Shown: positions 6,394 to 16,746, counted from the first letter of the stretch. The stretch: 64,000 bases of DNA from Chitinophagales bacterium (GCA_013299105.1 JAAFJY010000033.1:1-64000); one strand, 5' to 3'. Made by a program: numbers and translations. The notes: generated by a model not told the origin, from the sequence alone.

Positions 6394-8787
6394 TCACTCT
6401 GACTTCAAACTATCCACCGGATTACTTTGCGCGGCTTTTAAACTCTGCGAACTCACCGTGAGGAAAGCCACCCCCAGGGCAATCACGCCTGAAATGAGAA
6501 ACACAGTCCAGTTCAAGTCGATGCGATACGCAAAGGTTTCCAGCCAGCGACTCATCATGTACCAAGCGAGGGGTGCCGCCAAAATCACCGCAACCAAAAC
6601 CAGGCGTAGGAAGTCTTTGGACAACAGTGCAATGATGCTACCCACACTGGCCCCCAGCACTTTGCGTACTCCGATTTCCTTGGTGCGCTGCTCGGCGGTG
6701 TATGCTGCCAGGCCAAATAAGCCCAAACAAGCGATGAAAATCGACAAAATGGAAAACACCAAGACCACTCGGCTGGTACGCTGGTCGCGTTCGTACAATT
6801 TTGCCATGTGCTCATCGAGAAAGGTGTACTCAAAAGCCGAATTGGGCATACTGCTGGCGTAAGCGCGCTCCAGTTTGGCCATGCTGGCCGCCAGGTTTTG
6901 TGATTTGAGTTTAACCAATAAATAGGAATACCCCTCGCTCAACATGTTGTGGAAGGCATAGCCACCCACCTGGGTGTGCAAGTCCTCGCTGTGAAAATCC
7001 TCCATCACCCCAACGATGGTGGTGGGATACCAAAACATGTTGTCTACTTTTTTACCCACTGCTTCTTCAGGCGTGTAACCTAAGTAATCGATAATGGCCT
7101 TGTTGACCACAATCTGGCAAGTGGAATCCGTAGGCGACTTGGGCAATTCAGGAATTGAAGTTCCCGCCAAAAGCTTAATGCCAAGGGTTGAGGTTATTCT
7201 GTGGTCGGCGCGATTGGTCTGTACCGCCATCCCATCCCCATTTTCGCCAGGGCGGGCCACGTTGCGGCCACTGGCCCCACGACCAGGAAAGGTCTGGGCC
7301 TTGCTCACATCCACTACTTCGCTGATTTCAAGGCATTTGTTGGCCAAGGCATCGCGTTGTTCTTTGTTTTCGGCTGAAGAAATGCTGAGCGCTACTACTT
7401 GCTCAGGTTCAAAGCCCAGTTGGTAATTTTGAATGAATTTCAACTGCTGGTTGAATACATAAGTACTGGCAATCAAGGCCACTGCGGCCGTAAACTGCAA
7501 CACCACTAAGCCCCGGCGCAACAAACCCGCTCCAGTACTGCTCCTAAAGCTGGTCGACAATAGGTTTTTGGGGTTAAAACCCGACAATAACAAGGCTGGG
7601 TACGAACCCGCCACCAACATCACCACTATTCCAATTCCAAAAATCAAGCCCAGTGTTTGGGGCAGGAGTACCGCACTAAGTTTCAAGTTTTTATCGGCCA
7701 ATTGATTGAATGCAGGTATGGCCAAAGCCAACAACGCCAAGCCCAAAACCAGGGCCCCAAAGACCAAAATCCCGGTTTCGGCATAAAATCGCAGCGCCAA
7801 TTGCCCCCGACCAGCCCCCAAGGTTTTGCTGATGCCCACCTCGCGAAAGCGCTGCTGCGAGCGGGCGGTGGTAAGATTCATGTAGTTGATACAAGCCAAA
7901 ACGAGGATGATCATGGCCAACCAGCCCAAGATTCGGGCTTGCTGCGGATCCCCCAAGCGGGTCGTGGTTTGATTGGTAATGTCCGCTGAGTGCATGTGGA
8001 TGTCCAGCATGGGTTGAAGCCCTAAACTGAACCATTGGTTTTCTTTTTCTACATTTTTGTCTACAATTTGGGCAATCTTCTGATCAATTTTTGCCGGATC
8101 GGCACCTGTGGCCAGTTGGACAAAAGTCTCAAAACTGGCATTGCTCCACACCAAATTGTCGTAGGCCCATTTTTGGCTGCTCAAAGAGCCGATCACATTG
8201 GCATCAAAACTGGAGTTGCCCGGCAAGTCGGCAAAAACGCCCGTTACTTGCAAGTCTCTGGCATTGTCAACTTTGATGATTTCACCAAGGGGGTCTTGAG
8301 AACCAAAATAGCGCTCGGCAGCACTTTGGCTTAGAATGACCTTGTCTGGAGCATCCAGGGCTCTGGCGGCATTGCCCTTTAGCATTTTTAACTCAAACAA
8401 GGAAATGAGGCTTTGATCGGCCCAAAACAGGCTGTTTTCCACCATTTTTTTGGCTCCAATGCGCATGGATGCCGATTCGCCAAAGTTGTGCTTATAGTAA
8501 CGGGCAAAGGATTTGACTTCGGGAATGTCTTCCTTCAGGGCGGGGCCCACCACATTGGGAGCCGTTGCCCACTTCATGCTTTCACCGTCAAAAGTAGCGG
8601 TGACATTGACCCGGTAAAGGTCTTTGGCCTTGCTAATGTGCTGGTCGAAAGCCCACTCATCGTTCACATACAAGAGCAAAAGCATTGATACCATCAAGCC
8701 CAAGGATAGTCCCATGAGGTTCAATGCACTGAATAGCCGCCCTTTTTGTAGGTTTCTAAGGGCAATTTTGAGGTAATTGCGCAGCAT
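6394..8787 (-). CDS. MacB/FtsX-type ABC transporter permease (two FtsX domains)
   Basis: A protein of 797 residues. One N-terminal membrane helix (about 20-42) precedes a MacB_PCD-like periplasmic domain, three membrane helices (~285-420; NYMNLTTARSQQRFREVGISKTLGA), a second periplasmic domain, and a C-terminal FtsX unit (~675-790; EQRTKEIGVRKVLGASVGSI). The repeated EIGVRK/EVGISK coupling-helix motif shows two permease halves in one chain, typical of Bacteroidota. It is the last of three related permeases on this strand, downstream of an ATPase and adaptor. MacB-type complexes extrude or mechanically transmit across the envelope; the substrate cannot be read from the sequence. Confidence 0.88.
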   Translation of the reverse strand: MLRNYLKIALRNLQKGRLFSALNLMGLSLGLMVSMLLLLYVNDEWAFDQHISKAKDLYRVNVTATFDGESMKWATAPNVVGPALKEDIPEVKSFARYYKHNFGESASMRIGAKKMVENSLFWADQSLISLFELKMLKGNAARALDAPDKVILSQSAAERYFGSQDPLGEIIKVDNARDLQVTGVFADLPGNSSFDANVIGSLSSQKWAYDNLVWSNASFETFVQLATGADPAKIDQKIAQIVDKNVEKENQWFSLGLQPMLDIHMHSADITNQTTTRLGDPQQARILGWLAMIILVLACINYMNLTTARSQQRFREVGISKTLGAGRGQLALRFYAETGILVFGALVLGLALLALAIPAFNQLADKNLKLSAVLLPQTLGLIFGIGIVVMLVAGSYPALLLSGFNPKNLLSTSFRSSTGAGLLRRGLVVLQFTAAVALIASTYVFNQQLKFIQNYQLGFEPEQVVALSISSAENKEQRDALANKCLEISEVVDVSKAQTFPGRGASGRNVARPGENGDGMAVQTNRADHRITSTLGIKLLAGTSIPELPKSPTDSTCQIVVNKAIIDYLGYTPEEAVGKKVDNMFWYPTTIVGVMEDFHSEDLHTQVGGYAFHNMLSEGYSYLLVKLKSQNLAASMAKLERAYASSMPNSAFEYTFLDEHMAKLYERDQRTSRVVLVFSILSIFIACLGLFGLAAYTAEQRTKEIGVRKVLGASVGSIIALLSKDFLRLVLVAVILAAPLAWYMMSRWLETFAYRIDLNWTVFLISGVIALGVAFLTVSSQSLKAAQSNPVDSLKSE

Positions 8788-8837
8788 GCGTTTGTTTTTT
8801 CAGTGAGTAAAAAACCAACAAGACGATGGGAAGTTAT

Positions 8838-8998
8838 GAATTAGGGGTTATAAGTTATGAGTTGGGACACCGAATCTTGTACTTTATCACAGGTAAAAAA
8901 CTTGCACTTTCAGGCTAAGCCGTGCGAGCAAATCTTTCCTTTACCAACAAATCTCCCTAGCGAGTCTCCACTCATAACCCATAACTTATAACTCATCA
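8838..8998. repeat. Inverted AT-rich repeat between permease genes
   Basis: The 217-bp gap between two permeases contains GGGTTATAAGTTATGAGTT (about 8847-8865) and, further on, inverted copies of the same word set (CATAACTTATAACTCATC, ending near 8998). No gene is seen. The arms could form a long stem in the polycistronic RNA. Confidence 0.45.
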
Positions 8999-9004
8999 CA
9001 ATAA

Positions 9005-11446
9005 TTATTCATTCTTGAGCGCTCGAACCGGATTCGCCAGCGCCGCCTTCACGCTGTGCACGCCCACCGTGACATAAGCCAGGGCCAAAGCCCCCAAGCC
9101 ACAGGTTGGGAAAATCCACCAGGGGATCGAGACGTGGTAATTGAAGTTTTGCAGCCAATTGTCGAGAAAATACCAGGCGATGGGGGCTGCCAAAACAGTT
9201 GCCACAATGACCAAAACCACAAACTGGCGGGCCAAAAGCGCCACCACACTGGCCACACTGGCACCTAATACCTTGCGGATGCCGATCTCCTTGGTGCGGC
9301 GCTCGACAGCATAAGCGGCCAGGCCAAACAAACCCAAACAGGCAATAAAGATTGCCAAACCTGAACCCCAGCGGCTCAAGCGGCTCAGGCGCTCTTCGGC
9401 GGCATAAACTTGCGCAAAACGATCGTCCATGAACTGGTAATCGAAGGGTTTGTCGGGGATGATGTTTTGCCATTTTTTGCCAATTGCACCCAATACCGTA
9501 CTGACTTGATTGGCCTCCACTTTGATGTTGACTGAGGTAGTCCAATTGCTGGCACGCAGGCACATGGGCTCGATTTGGTAGCGCAGGCTTTGGTAATGGA
9601 AATCTTTCAAAACGCCTACAATCCGCCCAAAATCTTGCATTTCGCTGAACTTGATCGGCTGGCCGATCGCTTGTTCAGGGGTCATGCCCATTTTTTTGAC
9701 CAAACTCTCGTTGACCAGGTATTCATTGCCTTTGCTGGGGCTTTCGGGGCTGAGGTTGCGGCCAGCCACCAGTTTCATTTGGTAAAATTGAGCAAAGTCC
9801 TCATCAGCAGCCATGCGAGGGATAGCCAGATGCTCGGCTTGTCCTCCTTTTTTAGCGATAAAATCAATGCCATTTTGGATCAAACCATTGCCGAAGGTTT
9901 GGTCCGATAAAGTCACCGCTTGTATCCCTGGAATTTTTTCTAACTCCGCCTTGAGCGGCCCACTTTTGAAAATATTGGTCATGCCCAGATCAGACACCAA
10001 CACTTGTTCGGTGGCATAACCCATGTCCGATTTCAATACATAATTCAACTGCCGCGAAGTCATCACTGCGCCGATCACCAGCACAATGGCCGCAGTAAAC
10101 TGCCCCACTACCAGAGCTGGAATCAAGAAATTGCGCTTAAGGCTGAAACTCGTGGAGCCGCTGCGCAAGATTTTGACGGGTAAAAAACGTGAAACCACAA
10201 AGGCTGGGTAACTTCCTGCCAGGATACCCAAGGTAATCATCACCGCAACGATGCCCAGACCTAAATTAGGATTCAACAAATATTTGACAGCCTGAGTGGG
10301 GTATTCGACCCTGCTCAAAAACGGCCTCAGCAAGAAAACTAAACTCAAAGCCAACACCAAGGCCAGGCAACTCATCATCACCGATTCGCTCAAAAACTGC
10401 TGGATGATCGAGCCCCTGGAAGCCCCAATAGCCTTGCGTACCGCGATCTCCTGGCCACGTTTGCCCGCGATGATGGTGGATAAATTGGCATAGTTGATGC
10501 AAGCAATGAACAGGATAAACAGGCCGATGATCCCAAAAATGTAAAGGTATTGCTCGTCAAAAGGGGCATAATTGCTGGCCCCGCCATCTTGCATATGACC
10601 GGATTGGGTATGGATACCGCTCAAGGGTTGGAGGCTCAATGCAATCGACTCCGATTGGCTCATTCGCCCCTTCAAAGCCGCTGGTATGCGTTTTTCGATG
10701 GACGCTGCATTGGTTTTTTCGCTGCGCAAAGTCACATAAGTAATGGCTGCTTGGGCATGCCAATTGTCTTGCATATTAGGGCTCCATATCGTCCAATAGG
10801 GTAATTTTTTATGGTGAAAAAGCATGTCAAACTGCAAGTGCGACTGCTCTGGGATGGCTTGTAAAACGCCACTCACCACGTAAGTTTCGCTGGTATCGGC
10901 ATTTTGATTGTAGGGATTGGCGTAGGTTTTGACCAGTTCTTTGCCCAATACATCGGTATGTCCAAAAATGCGCTCGGCGGTGGCCTTGCTCAGGACCACT
11001 TCATTGGGGGCATTCAATGCTGTTTTGGCAGAACCTGCCAAAAAAGGAAAATCAAAAACCTGGAAAAAGCTGCTGTCCACTGCAAAAACCTGGCTGATGG
11101 TCGTGGGCTGGTCTTTGTATTTGAGCACAAAATTTTGGTCGATCGGGCAAAGGCGCACGTAGTTTTCGACCTCTTTTTCAAAAACACTGGCCAAAAATGG
11201 GCCCATTGGAAAACTACTGTAAGCCCCCGTACTCTCCGCCGCCCCCTCATACCGCGAAGTGGTGTTGACGCGGTAAATACGGGAATATTTTTCGTGCTGG
11301 CGGTCAAATTGCTGCTCGTTGATCACCAATAAGCAAATCAAAATACAAACCGCAAAACCCAAGGCCAAGCCCAGGAGGTTGATCCCCGCCACAAGTTTGT
11401 TGCGCCAGAGGTTTTTGAACGTCAGTTTTAGGTGATGGACTAGCAT
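9005..11446 (-). CDS. MacB/FtsX-type ABC transporter permease (two FtsX domains)
   Basis: A protein of 813 residues with the same layout as its neighbours: an N-terminal membrane helix (NKLVAGINLLGLALGFAVCI), a MacB_PCD-like periplasmic region, a first FtsX unit (NYANLSTIIAGKRGQEIAVRKAIGA), a second periplasmic region, and a final FtsX unit (VERRTKEIGIRKVLGASVAS). It ends with the family's typical NPVRALKNE tail. It is clearly paralogous to, but well diverged from, the permeases at 6394 and 11693, so the three may form different heterodimers with the one ATPase encoded at 14590. Confidence 0.88.
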   Translation of the reverse strand: MLVHHLKLTFKNLWRNKLVAGINLLGLALGFAVCILICLLVINEQQFDRQHEKYSRIYRVNTTSRYEGAAESTGAYSSFPMGPFLASVFEKEVENYVRLCPIDQNFVLKYKDQPTTISQVFAVDSSFFQVFDFPFLAGSAKTALNAPNEVVLSKATAERIFGHTDVLGKELVKTYANPYNQNADTSETYVVSGVLQAIPEQSHLQFDMLFHHKKLPYWTIWSPNMQDNWHAQAAITYVTLRSEKTNAASIEKRIPAALKGRMSQSESIALSLQPLSGIHTQSGHMQDGGASNYAPFDEQYLYIFGIIGLFILFIACINYANLSTIIAGKRGQEIAVRKAIGASRGSIIQQFLSESVMMSCLALVLALSLVFLLRPFLSRVEYPTQAVKYLLNPNLGLGIVAVMITLGILAGSYPAFVVSRFLPVKILRSGSTSFSLKRNFLIPALVVGQFTAAIVLVIGAVMTSRQLNYVLKSDMGYATEQVLVSDLGMTNIFKSGPLKAELEKIPGIQAVTLSDQTFGNGLIQNGIDFIAKKGGQAEHLAIPRMAADEDFAQFYQMKLVAGRNLSPESPSKGNEYLVNESLVKKMGMTPEQAIGQPIKFSEMQDFGRIVGVLKDFHYQSLRYQIEPMCLRASNWTTSVNIKVEANQVSTVLGAIGKKWQNIIPDKPFDYQFMDDRFAQVYAAEERLSRLSRWGSGLAIFIACLGLFGLAAYAVERRTKEIGIRKVLGASVASVVALLARQFVVLVIVATVLAAPIAWYFLDNWLQNFNYHVSIPWWIFPTCGLGALALAYVTVGVHSVKAALANPVRALKNE

Positions 11447-11456
11447 GTTTTTTAAT

Positions 11457-11498
11457 GGTTAGTTGTTAATGGTTAGTTGTTAATGGTTAGTTGTTAAT
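11457..11498 (+). repeat. Three tandem 14-bp GGTTAGTTGTTAAT units (family V)
   Basis: The unit GGTTAGTTGTTAAT repeats three times just upstream of the permease start at 11446. Related words (TTAGTTG, TTAATGG) occur at 2341-2368, 11669-11692, 14100-14139, 16963-16978, 20311-20336, 20543-20586 and 47722-47760, always beside gene ends. The rest of 11499-11668 shows no gene. Confidence 0.7.
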
Positions 11499-11692
11499 GG
11501 GGCGCTCGTTGAGAATTAGGGGGCCAGGAAGCCAAGCGTTCCTCAACTCCTCATAAACTGGAGCCCTGAAACCATTTCATCATGCTATAGTTTTAGACAT
11601 GTCGCATGTGAAAAATTCAGACAGCAGACTAAGCCCTAAGTTCCCAATCATCTTCAATCGAAGCCATTAATAATTAACAACTAACAACTAAA

Positions 11693-14089
11693 TTACTCGC
11701 TTTTCAGTGCCGAAACCGGATTCGCCAGCGCCGCTCTAATCGTCTGGTAGCCCACCGTTATCAAGGCCAAGCCAAGGGTAAGCAGACCGGCCAAGGCAAA
11801 GTACCACCATTGGATTTCGATGCGGAAGGCGAAGTTTTCCAGCCAGGCATTCATGAAATACCAAGCCAAGGGAGTGGCAATCACAAAGCCGATCAGCACC
11901 AGCACAAAGAAGTCGCGGCTCAACAATGCAGTCAGGTTGGTGACCGAAGCCCCCAGCACCTTGCGTACCCCAATTTCCTTGACCCGACGCTCGGCGGAGA
12001 AGGCCGCTAAGGCGAACAGGCCCATGCAGGAAATCAGGATCGCTACTCCTGCAAAAGCGTTGAACAGCATGCCCGTTTGCTGGTCTTTTTTGTACAATGC
12101 TTCGAATTGATCGTCCACAAACTCGTACTTAAACACATCAGTAGGCCCATTAATACGGGCGGTCCAGGCTTTTTTGACGGCAGCGATGGCCTTTTGGGCT
12201 TGTGCGCCCGTGGTTTTGAAGTACAGGTTGAACATCCATTCTTTATCAGTAGTCAAAACCACCGGGCGGATGGGCTCATGCAGACTAACCGTATTGAAAT
12301 CCTTTACCACTCCAATGATTTGCCCTTTTTTGCCGTTGCCCTCGAACTTTTGCCCCACTACGGGCGACTTCAGTTTGAGCATCTTCACGGTGGTTTCATT
12401 GAGGATAAAATTCTGTTGGTCGGCTTCATTGTTTTCGCGAAACCAGCGGCCTTCTTTGAGTTTTAGCCCAAAAATATTGGCAAAATTATGGTCCACCGTC
12501 ATCGGCGAAAAAGTGGGATTGTCATCGCCGATCCGGCCTTCCCACACAAAATTTCCACTGCTAGTATTGTCGTGGTTGACGATGGAATGTACGCCTGCCC
12601 GAGAAACGCCCAAGATGCTGCTCTCTTGTTTCAACTCGTTGACCATGCTTTGGATGGCGGGAAAATTGAGGGTATCGAATGCGAATTGAAAAGGCAGGTC
12701 AGTCTTGAATACATAGCTGCGGTCAAAACCCAAATTTTTGGAACGAATGAAGTTCAACTGCGAGCCAATCACGATGGTGGCTACAATCAAGGCTACCGCT
12801 ACGGCAAATTGTAAAACCGAGAGCCCTTTCCACAGGCCCGTTTTGTGTCGGCCTAGCAAAGCACTGCCTTTCATGATGTTGATGGCCTGAAAAGACGACA
12901 ACAACAAGGATGGATAAATGCCAGTGAGCACCACACTCACCCCCAAGACCCCGGCCGTAATGGCCCAAAATTGTACATCTAGAAAATTGAGCGTGAATTT
13001 TTCGCTCGTCAATTCATTAAAATACGGCAAAGCCAAACGAGCAAAAATCAAGGTCAAAGCCAGCGCTACGGTACACATCAGCAGCGATTCGAGCATGAAT
13101 TGGCCAAAAATCTGCCCTTTGCCAGCCCCCATTACTTTTTGTACGCCGATTTCCTTGCCGCGCTTGCCCGTGCGAGCCAAGGCCAGGTTGACGTAGTTGA
13201 TGCCCGCGATGAGCAAAATCATCAAACCAATGATGGAAAAAATGCGGATGGTTCCCTTATCGGTATGCAAAAAATCATCGTCGGTGCCTTGGTCAAAACG
13301 CAGGTTGACCATTGGGAGCAAACTGCTGCGAGTAGTACTGTCTTGTTTTTCCTTGCGCAAAATCTCGGTAGTGAGTCTGGCCACTTTTTTGGGATCAGCC
13401 CCAGGGCGCAAACGCATGTAAGCCCGGTAACTGAAATTGTTCCAAGTCAAGTCGTTTTTACGTTCATTGGGATTTGACAACCGCAAGGCGATGGGAAAAA
13501 GTAAATCGTATTTGAAGCTCGAATTGAGTGGCGGGTCCTTGACAATGCCCCGCACCACGCACTGCTGGTCTTTGTACTGCATGACCTGCCCAATCGGATC
13601 ATTGTCGCCAAAAATCTTTCGGGCTTCACTTTGGGTCAACACAATGCTGGCCGGGTTTTTGAAAAAATCCTGCTCGCTGCCCTTGACAAATTGGTATTTG
13701 AACACCTTGAACCACATGGAGTCCACAAAAGTGCAGTGCTCCACAGCCAGGACCTCGTTTTTGTAGCGTAGTTTTTGTTCTCCACCCCAGGCCACCTGTT
13801 GAGTTACAGCCTCTACATCGGCCAGGCGCTCGCCGACCAATCCGCTCAGGCGATAAGGCGAAGTGCTCCATTGCCAGGTTTCGGAGTCGCTGATCTTGAT
13901 GTGGTTGTTGACGCGGTAAATGCGTTCCACATGATCGTGGTAGCGGTCATAACTCAGCTCATTGCTCACCCACATCCCGATGAACAGGGTTGCAGTCATT
14001 CCCAAAGCCAGGCCGATCACATTGATCAGTCCCGATGTGCGGTCTTTTGAAAAACTGCGCAAGGCGATGCGCAAATAGTGCTTAACCAT
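11693..14089 (-). CDS. MacB/FtsX-type ABC transporter permease (two FtsX domains)
   Basis: A protein of 798 residues, first of the three permeases in transcription order. It has an N-terminal helix (INVIGLALGMTATLFIGMWV), a MacB_PCD-like domain, a first FtsX unit with GKRGKEIGVQKVMGAGKGQI, a second periplasmic domain, a last FtsX unit with ERRVKEIGVRKVLGAS, and a terminal NPVSALKSE. The ATPase gene is 500 bp upstream, with repeat-rich DNA between, so the genes may form one long transcript or several. Substrate unknown. Confidence 0.88.
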   Translation of the reverse strand: MVKHYLRIALRSFSKDRTSGLINVIGLALGMTATLFIGMWVSNELSYDRYHDHVERIYRVNNHIKISDSETWQWSTSPYRLSGLVGERLADVEAVTQQVAWGGEQKLRYKNEVLAVEHCTFVDSMWFKVFKYQFVKGSEQDFFKNPASIVLTQSEARKIFGDNDPIGQVMQYKDQQCVVRGIVKDPPLNSSFKYDLLFPIALRLSNPNERKNDLTWNNFSYRAYMRLRPGADPKKVARLTTEILRKEKQDSTTRSSLLPMVNLRFDQGTDDDFLHTDKGTIRIFSIIGLMILLIAGINYVNLALARTGKRGKEIGVQKVMGAGKGQIFGQFMLESLLMCTVALALTLIFARLALPYFNELTSEKFTLNFLDVQFWAITAGVLGVSVVLTGIYPSLLLSSFQAINIMKGSALLGRHKTGLWKGLSVLQFAVAVALIVATIVIGSQLNFIRSKNLGFDRSYVFKTDLPFQFAFDTLNFPAIQSMVNELKQESSILGVSRAGVHSIVNHDNTSSGNFVWEGRIGDDNPTFSPMTVDHNFANIFGLKLKEGRWFRENNEADQQNFILNETTVKMLKLKSPVVGQKFEGNGKKGQIIGVVKDFNTVSLHEPIRPVVLTTDKEWMFNLYFKTTGAQAQKAIAAVKKAWTARINGPTDVFKYEFVDDQFEALYKKDQQTGMLFNAFAGVAILISCMGLFALAAFSAERRVKEIGVRKVLGASVTNLTALLSRDFFVLVLIGFVIATPLAWYFMNAWLENFAFRIEIQWWYFALAGLLTLGLALITVGYQTIRAALANPVSALKSE

Positions 14090-14187
14090 AACAGTCAGGT
14101 GGTTATAATGGTTAGTTGTTAATGGTTAGTTGTTAGTTAGGGGCACTGCACTGTGAGTTAGAGGCGAGCAAAAGTTCGGAGAACTTT

Positions 14188-14320
14188 GACGTTTGTAGCT
14201 ACAGCGACGGGTGCATGTTCGGCACTTTGGATGAAGTGCGACCTTTAACCAGACCTGTTTTAACGTTACACTTCATCCGAAGTACCCACAAAACCTCGGC
14301 ATTTCCGAGCTACAAACGTC
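14188..14320. repeat. Long imperfect stem-loop in the permease/ATPase gap
   Basis: GACGTTTGTAGCT (14188-14200) is perfectly complementary to AGCTACAAACGTC (14308-14320). Nested inside, CTTTGGATGAAGTG (~14225-14238) pairs with CACTTCATCCGAAG (~14269-14282) with one mismatch. This ~133-bp structure sits in the 500-bp non-coding stretch 14090-14589, which otherwise holds only family V repeats at its left end. It may be another decayed mobile element or an RNA structure in the operon. Confidence 0.5.
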
Positions 14321-14589
14321 TCACTTCTACGAAGTAAAGCGTTCATAAATATGGATTTAGAACTTACCACTTTATGCCTTAGGGACGCACTTATGACACT
14401 CATACCTGGATGCTTAAACGAGCGGCTATCCTACCCATTGGTTGATCGGACAAAAGAATGCTGAAAAGTCCCTAAATCTCCCAAGCGAGCCCAAAATCAA
14501 ATGTCGTATCTCGTATGTCGTCTATCGTATATAAAAAAAGCCAGACAAACGAGAACTCGTGTTATTCCAAGGATTTCCCAAAAGATGCC

Positions 14590-15267
14590 TTATACGTGAA
14601 AGTTCTCCGTCACGATTTTACCATCGAACAAGTTGACCACCCGGTGAGCAAAACCTGAGTCGTGCGGCGAGTGCGTTACCATCACGATGGTGGTGCCCTC
14701 GTTGTTGAGTTCGCGCAGGAGGTTCATTACTTGTTCGCCGTTGGAGGAGTCGAGGTTACCTGTAGGTTCATCCGCTAGAATCATCTTGGGCGTGGCCACC
14801 ACAGCGCGGGCGATGGCGGTGCGCTGTTGCTGACCGCCCGACAATTGCTGCGGGAAGTGGTTGCGGCGGTGCATCATGTTCATGCGCTCCAGGGCCACTT
14901 CAGCGCGTTTTTTGCGCTCGCCAGCGGGTACTTTCAGGTACAACAGGGGCAATTCTACGTTTTCGTACACCGTCAGTTCGTCAATCAAGTTGAAGCTTTG
15001 GAATACGAATCCGATGTTGCCTTTGCGCAATTGGGCGCGATTGCGCTCCGCCATTCCTGCCACTTCGGTACCGTAGAAATGGTACTCACCGCCGCTAGGG
15101 TTGTCTAGCAAGCCCAGGATGTTGAGCAAAGTTGATTTACCACAACCGGAAGGGCCCATGATGGCTACAAACTCACCATCTTTGATTTCCATGCTGATGC
15201 CGTTCAGTGCAGTAGTTTCTACTTCTTCGGTGGTAAAAACTTTTTGCAGGTTTACCGTCTTGATCAT
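14590..15267 (-). CDS. LolD/MacB-type ABC transporter ATP-binding protein
   Basis: A protein of 225 residues, complete for the family: Walker A GPSGCGKST at ~39-47, Q-loop FQSFNLID, signature LSGGQQQRTAIARA at ~141-154, Walker B MILADEPTGNLD and a switch histidine in MVTHSPHD. It powers FtsX-fold permeases at the inner face of the cytoplasmic membrane. It is the only ATPase for three permeases on this strand and is followed by them after a 500-bp gap; the adaptor gene is 168 bp upstream. Confidence 0.92.
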   Translation of the reverse strand: MIKTVNLQKVFTTEEVETTALNGISMEIKDGEFVAIMGPSGCGKSTLLNILGLLDNPSGGEYHFYGTEVAGMAERNRAQLRKGNIGFVFQSFNLIDELTVYENVELPLLYLKVPAGERKKRAEVALERMNMMHRRNHFPQQLSGGQQQRTAIARAVVATPKMILADEPTGNLDSSNGEQVMNLLRELNNEGTTIVMVTHSPHDSGFAHRVVNLFDGKIVTENFHV

Positions 15268-15435
15268 GTTTTTATTGGTATTTTAGGTATGGGCCTTGCT
15301 TGCTGGTCAGCCGAACCTGATGAGTGCTTGATTATGTTTTGTAAAAGTGTGGATCAATCGTTTCGAGGAAAAATGACCATTTTTTGAACAAGCCAATCTT
15401 CTCAACTCCTAGACTTCTCAACCCCTCAACTTTCA

Positions 15436-16683
15436 CTAGAATTCCAAAACTTCGTTGTCGCCAAAAGTATCGTAAGAAGACGTGATGACCTTTTCACCGG
15501 GTTTCAAGCCTTCCAAAACTTCATAAAATTCGGGGTTTTTGCGCCCCAGGCTGATGCGGCGCTTCACTGCACGTTTGCCGCTGGCACCTTCGAGCACATA
15601 CACCCAATTGCCGCCTGTGGTCGAGAAAAATCCGCCCGTTGGCAACAAAACAGCCTGTGTAGGTTGGCCCAATTCCAGGCGCACCGTTACCGATTGGCCG
15701 CGTTTGATGCCTTCAGGTGCACCTTTAACGAAAATCATATCCACCTGAAAACGGCCATTGCGCACTTCGGGGTAGATTTTGCTGATCTCCAGGGTATGCA
15801 TCTGACCATTGAATTCAAAAGAACCTGGCAAGCCCACGAACACCCGCGAGACGTAGTACTCGTCAATGTCTGCACGGATTTTGAACCCGTTTAGGTCATC
15901 GATTTGGCCGATGTTTTGCCCTTGGCTGATATTGGAACCTACCTCTACTTCCATCGAGGATAAAAGGCCGCCTACCGGAGCTTTCACCACCAGGTTTTCG
16001 AGGGTTTGGCGCCACAATTCTACATTGCGCTGGGTGCGGTCGAGGGTTCCTTCGAGTTGCTTGATCTGGAGCACGGCATTTTCTTCTTGGTACTTTTGCG
16101 ATTCCACTTCGATTTCACGCTGCTTTACCAAGCGTTCCCAATCGCGTTTGCTGCGCAGGTATTCTTGTTCAGTGACAACTTTGTCACTAACTAGTTGCTT
16201 ATTGCGGTCATACAAATCCTTGGCTTGTTCAATTTGGGCATCCAGTTCAGCCAAGGTGCGACGTTGGGTAAAACGCTCTACTTTCAGGCGCTGGCGGGTG
16301 CTTTGCAATTCATTCACCAGGCGGTTTGCTTCGGTTTCCGATTGCAGGAAGCTCAGTTTCAGGTTTTGGTTCTCCAGGCGCAAGAGGGTTTGTCCTTTGG
16401 TCACGTTGTTGCCACCTTCCACTATTTTTTCGGTTACATAGCCTCCTACAATGGCGTCTAGGCGGATGGTTTTCAAAGGTTGCACCCCACCTGTAACCGG
16501 GATGAACTCATCAAAAGTGCCATTGGCTACCTCTGAAATGGTGAGTTTTTCTTGATCAACATTCAAGGTCGTTTTGCGTTCCTTGAACAATTGCCAGCCA
16601 AAAAAACCTACAAAGGCAGCACCAAAAACCCCCATTAATATCCGCTGGGTGGTCCAGAATTTTTTTTCAATTTTACGATCCAT
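15436..16683 (-). CDS. HlyD/MacA-type periplasmic adaptor
   Basis: A membrane-fusion protein of 415 residues: a cytoplasmic start, one membrane helix at about 13-32 (RILMGVFGAAFVGFFGWQL), a beta-barrel/lipoyl half-motif (VGGYVTEKIVEGGNNVTKGQTLLRLE), a long coiled coil at about 110-230 (EAN...ELDAQIEQAK...QYLR region), the second lipoyl half (LVVKAPVGGLLSSMEVEVGS) and a barrel domain ending in GLKPGEKVITSSYDTFGD. It would bridge the permeases to an outer-membrane channel, which is not encoded here. It is the first gene after the sigma-54-like promoter at 16747-16763. Confidence 0.9.
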   Translation of the reverse strand: MDRKIEKKFWTTQRILMGVFGAAFVGFFGWQLFKERKTTLNVDQEKLTISEVANGTFDEFIPVTGGVQPLKTIRLDAIVGGYVTEKIVEGGNNVTKGQTLLRLENQNLKLSFLQSETEANRLVNELQSTRQRLKVERFTQRRTLAELDAQIEQAKDLYDRNKQLVSDKVVTEQEYLRSKRDWERLVKQREIEVESQKYQEENAVLQIKQLEGTLDRTQRNVELWRQTLENLVVKAPVGGLLSSMEVEVGSNISQGQNIGQIDDLNGFKIRADIDEYYVSRVFVGLPGSFEFNGQMHTLEISKIYPEVRNGRFQVDMIFVKGAPEGIKRGQSVTVRLELGQPTQAVLLPTGGFFSTTGGNWVYVLEGASGKRAVKRRISLGRKNPEFYEVLEGLKPGEKVITSSYDTFGDNEVLEF

Positions 16684-16746
16684 CGTGATCTGTATTTCCT
16701 GTTGCTCAAAACACCTGCTGAGGTGTGCGGTTGTTATTGCAATTAG

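Noticed and set aside
15436-16683. RND-type efflux adaptor
   Set aside because: The protein alone would fit, but the neighbours are FtsX permeases and a LolD-type ATPase, not an RND pump.
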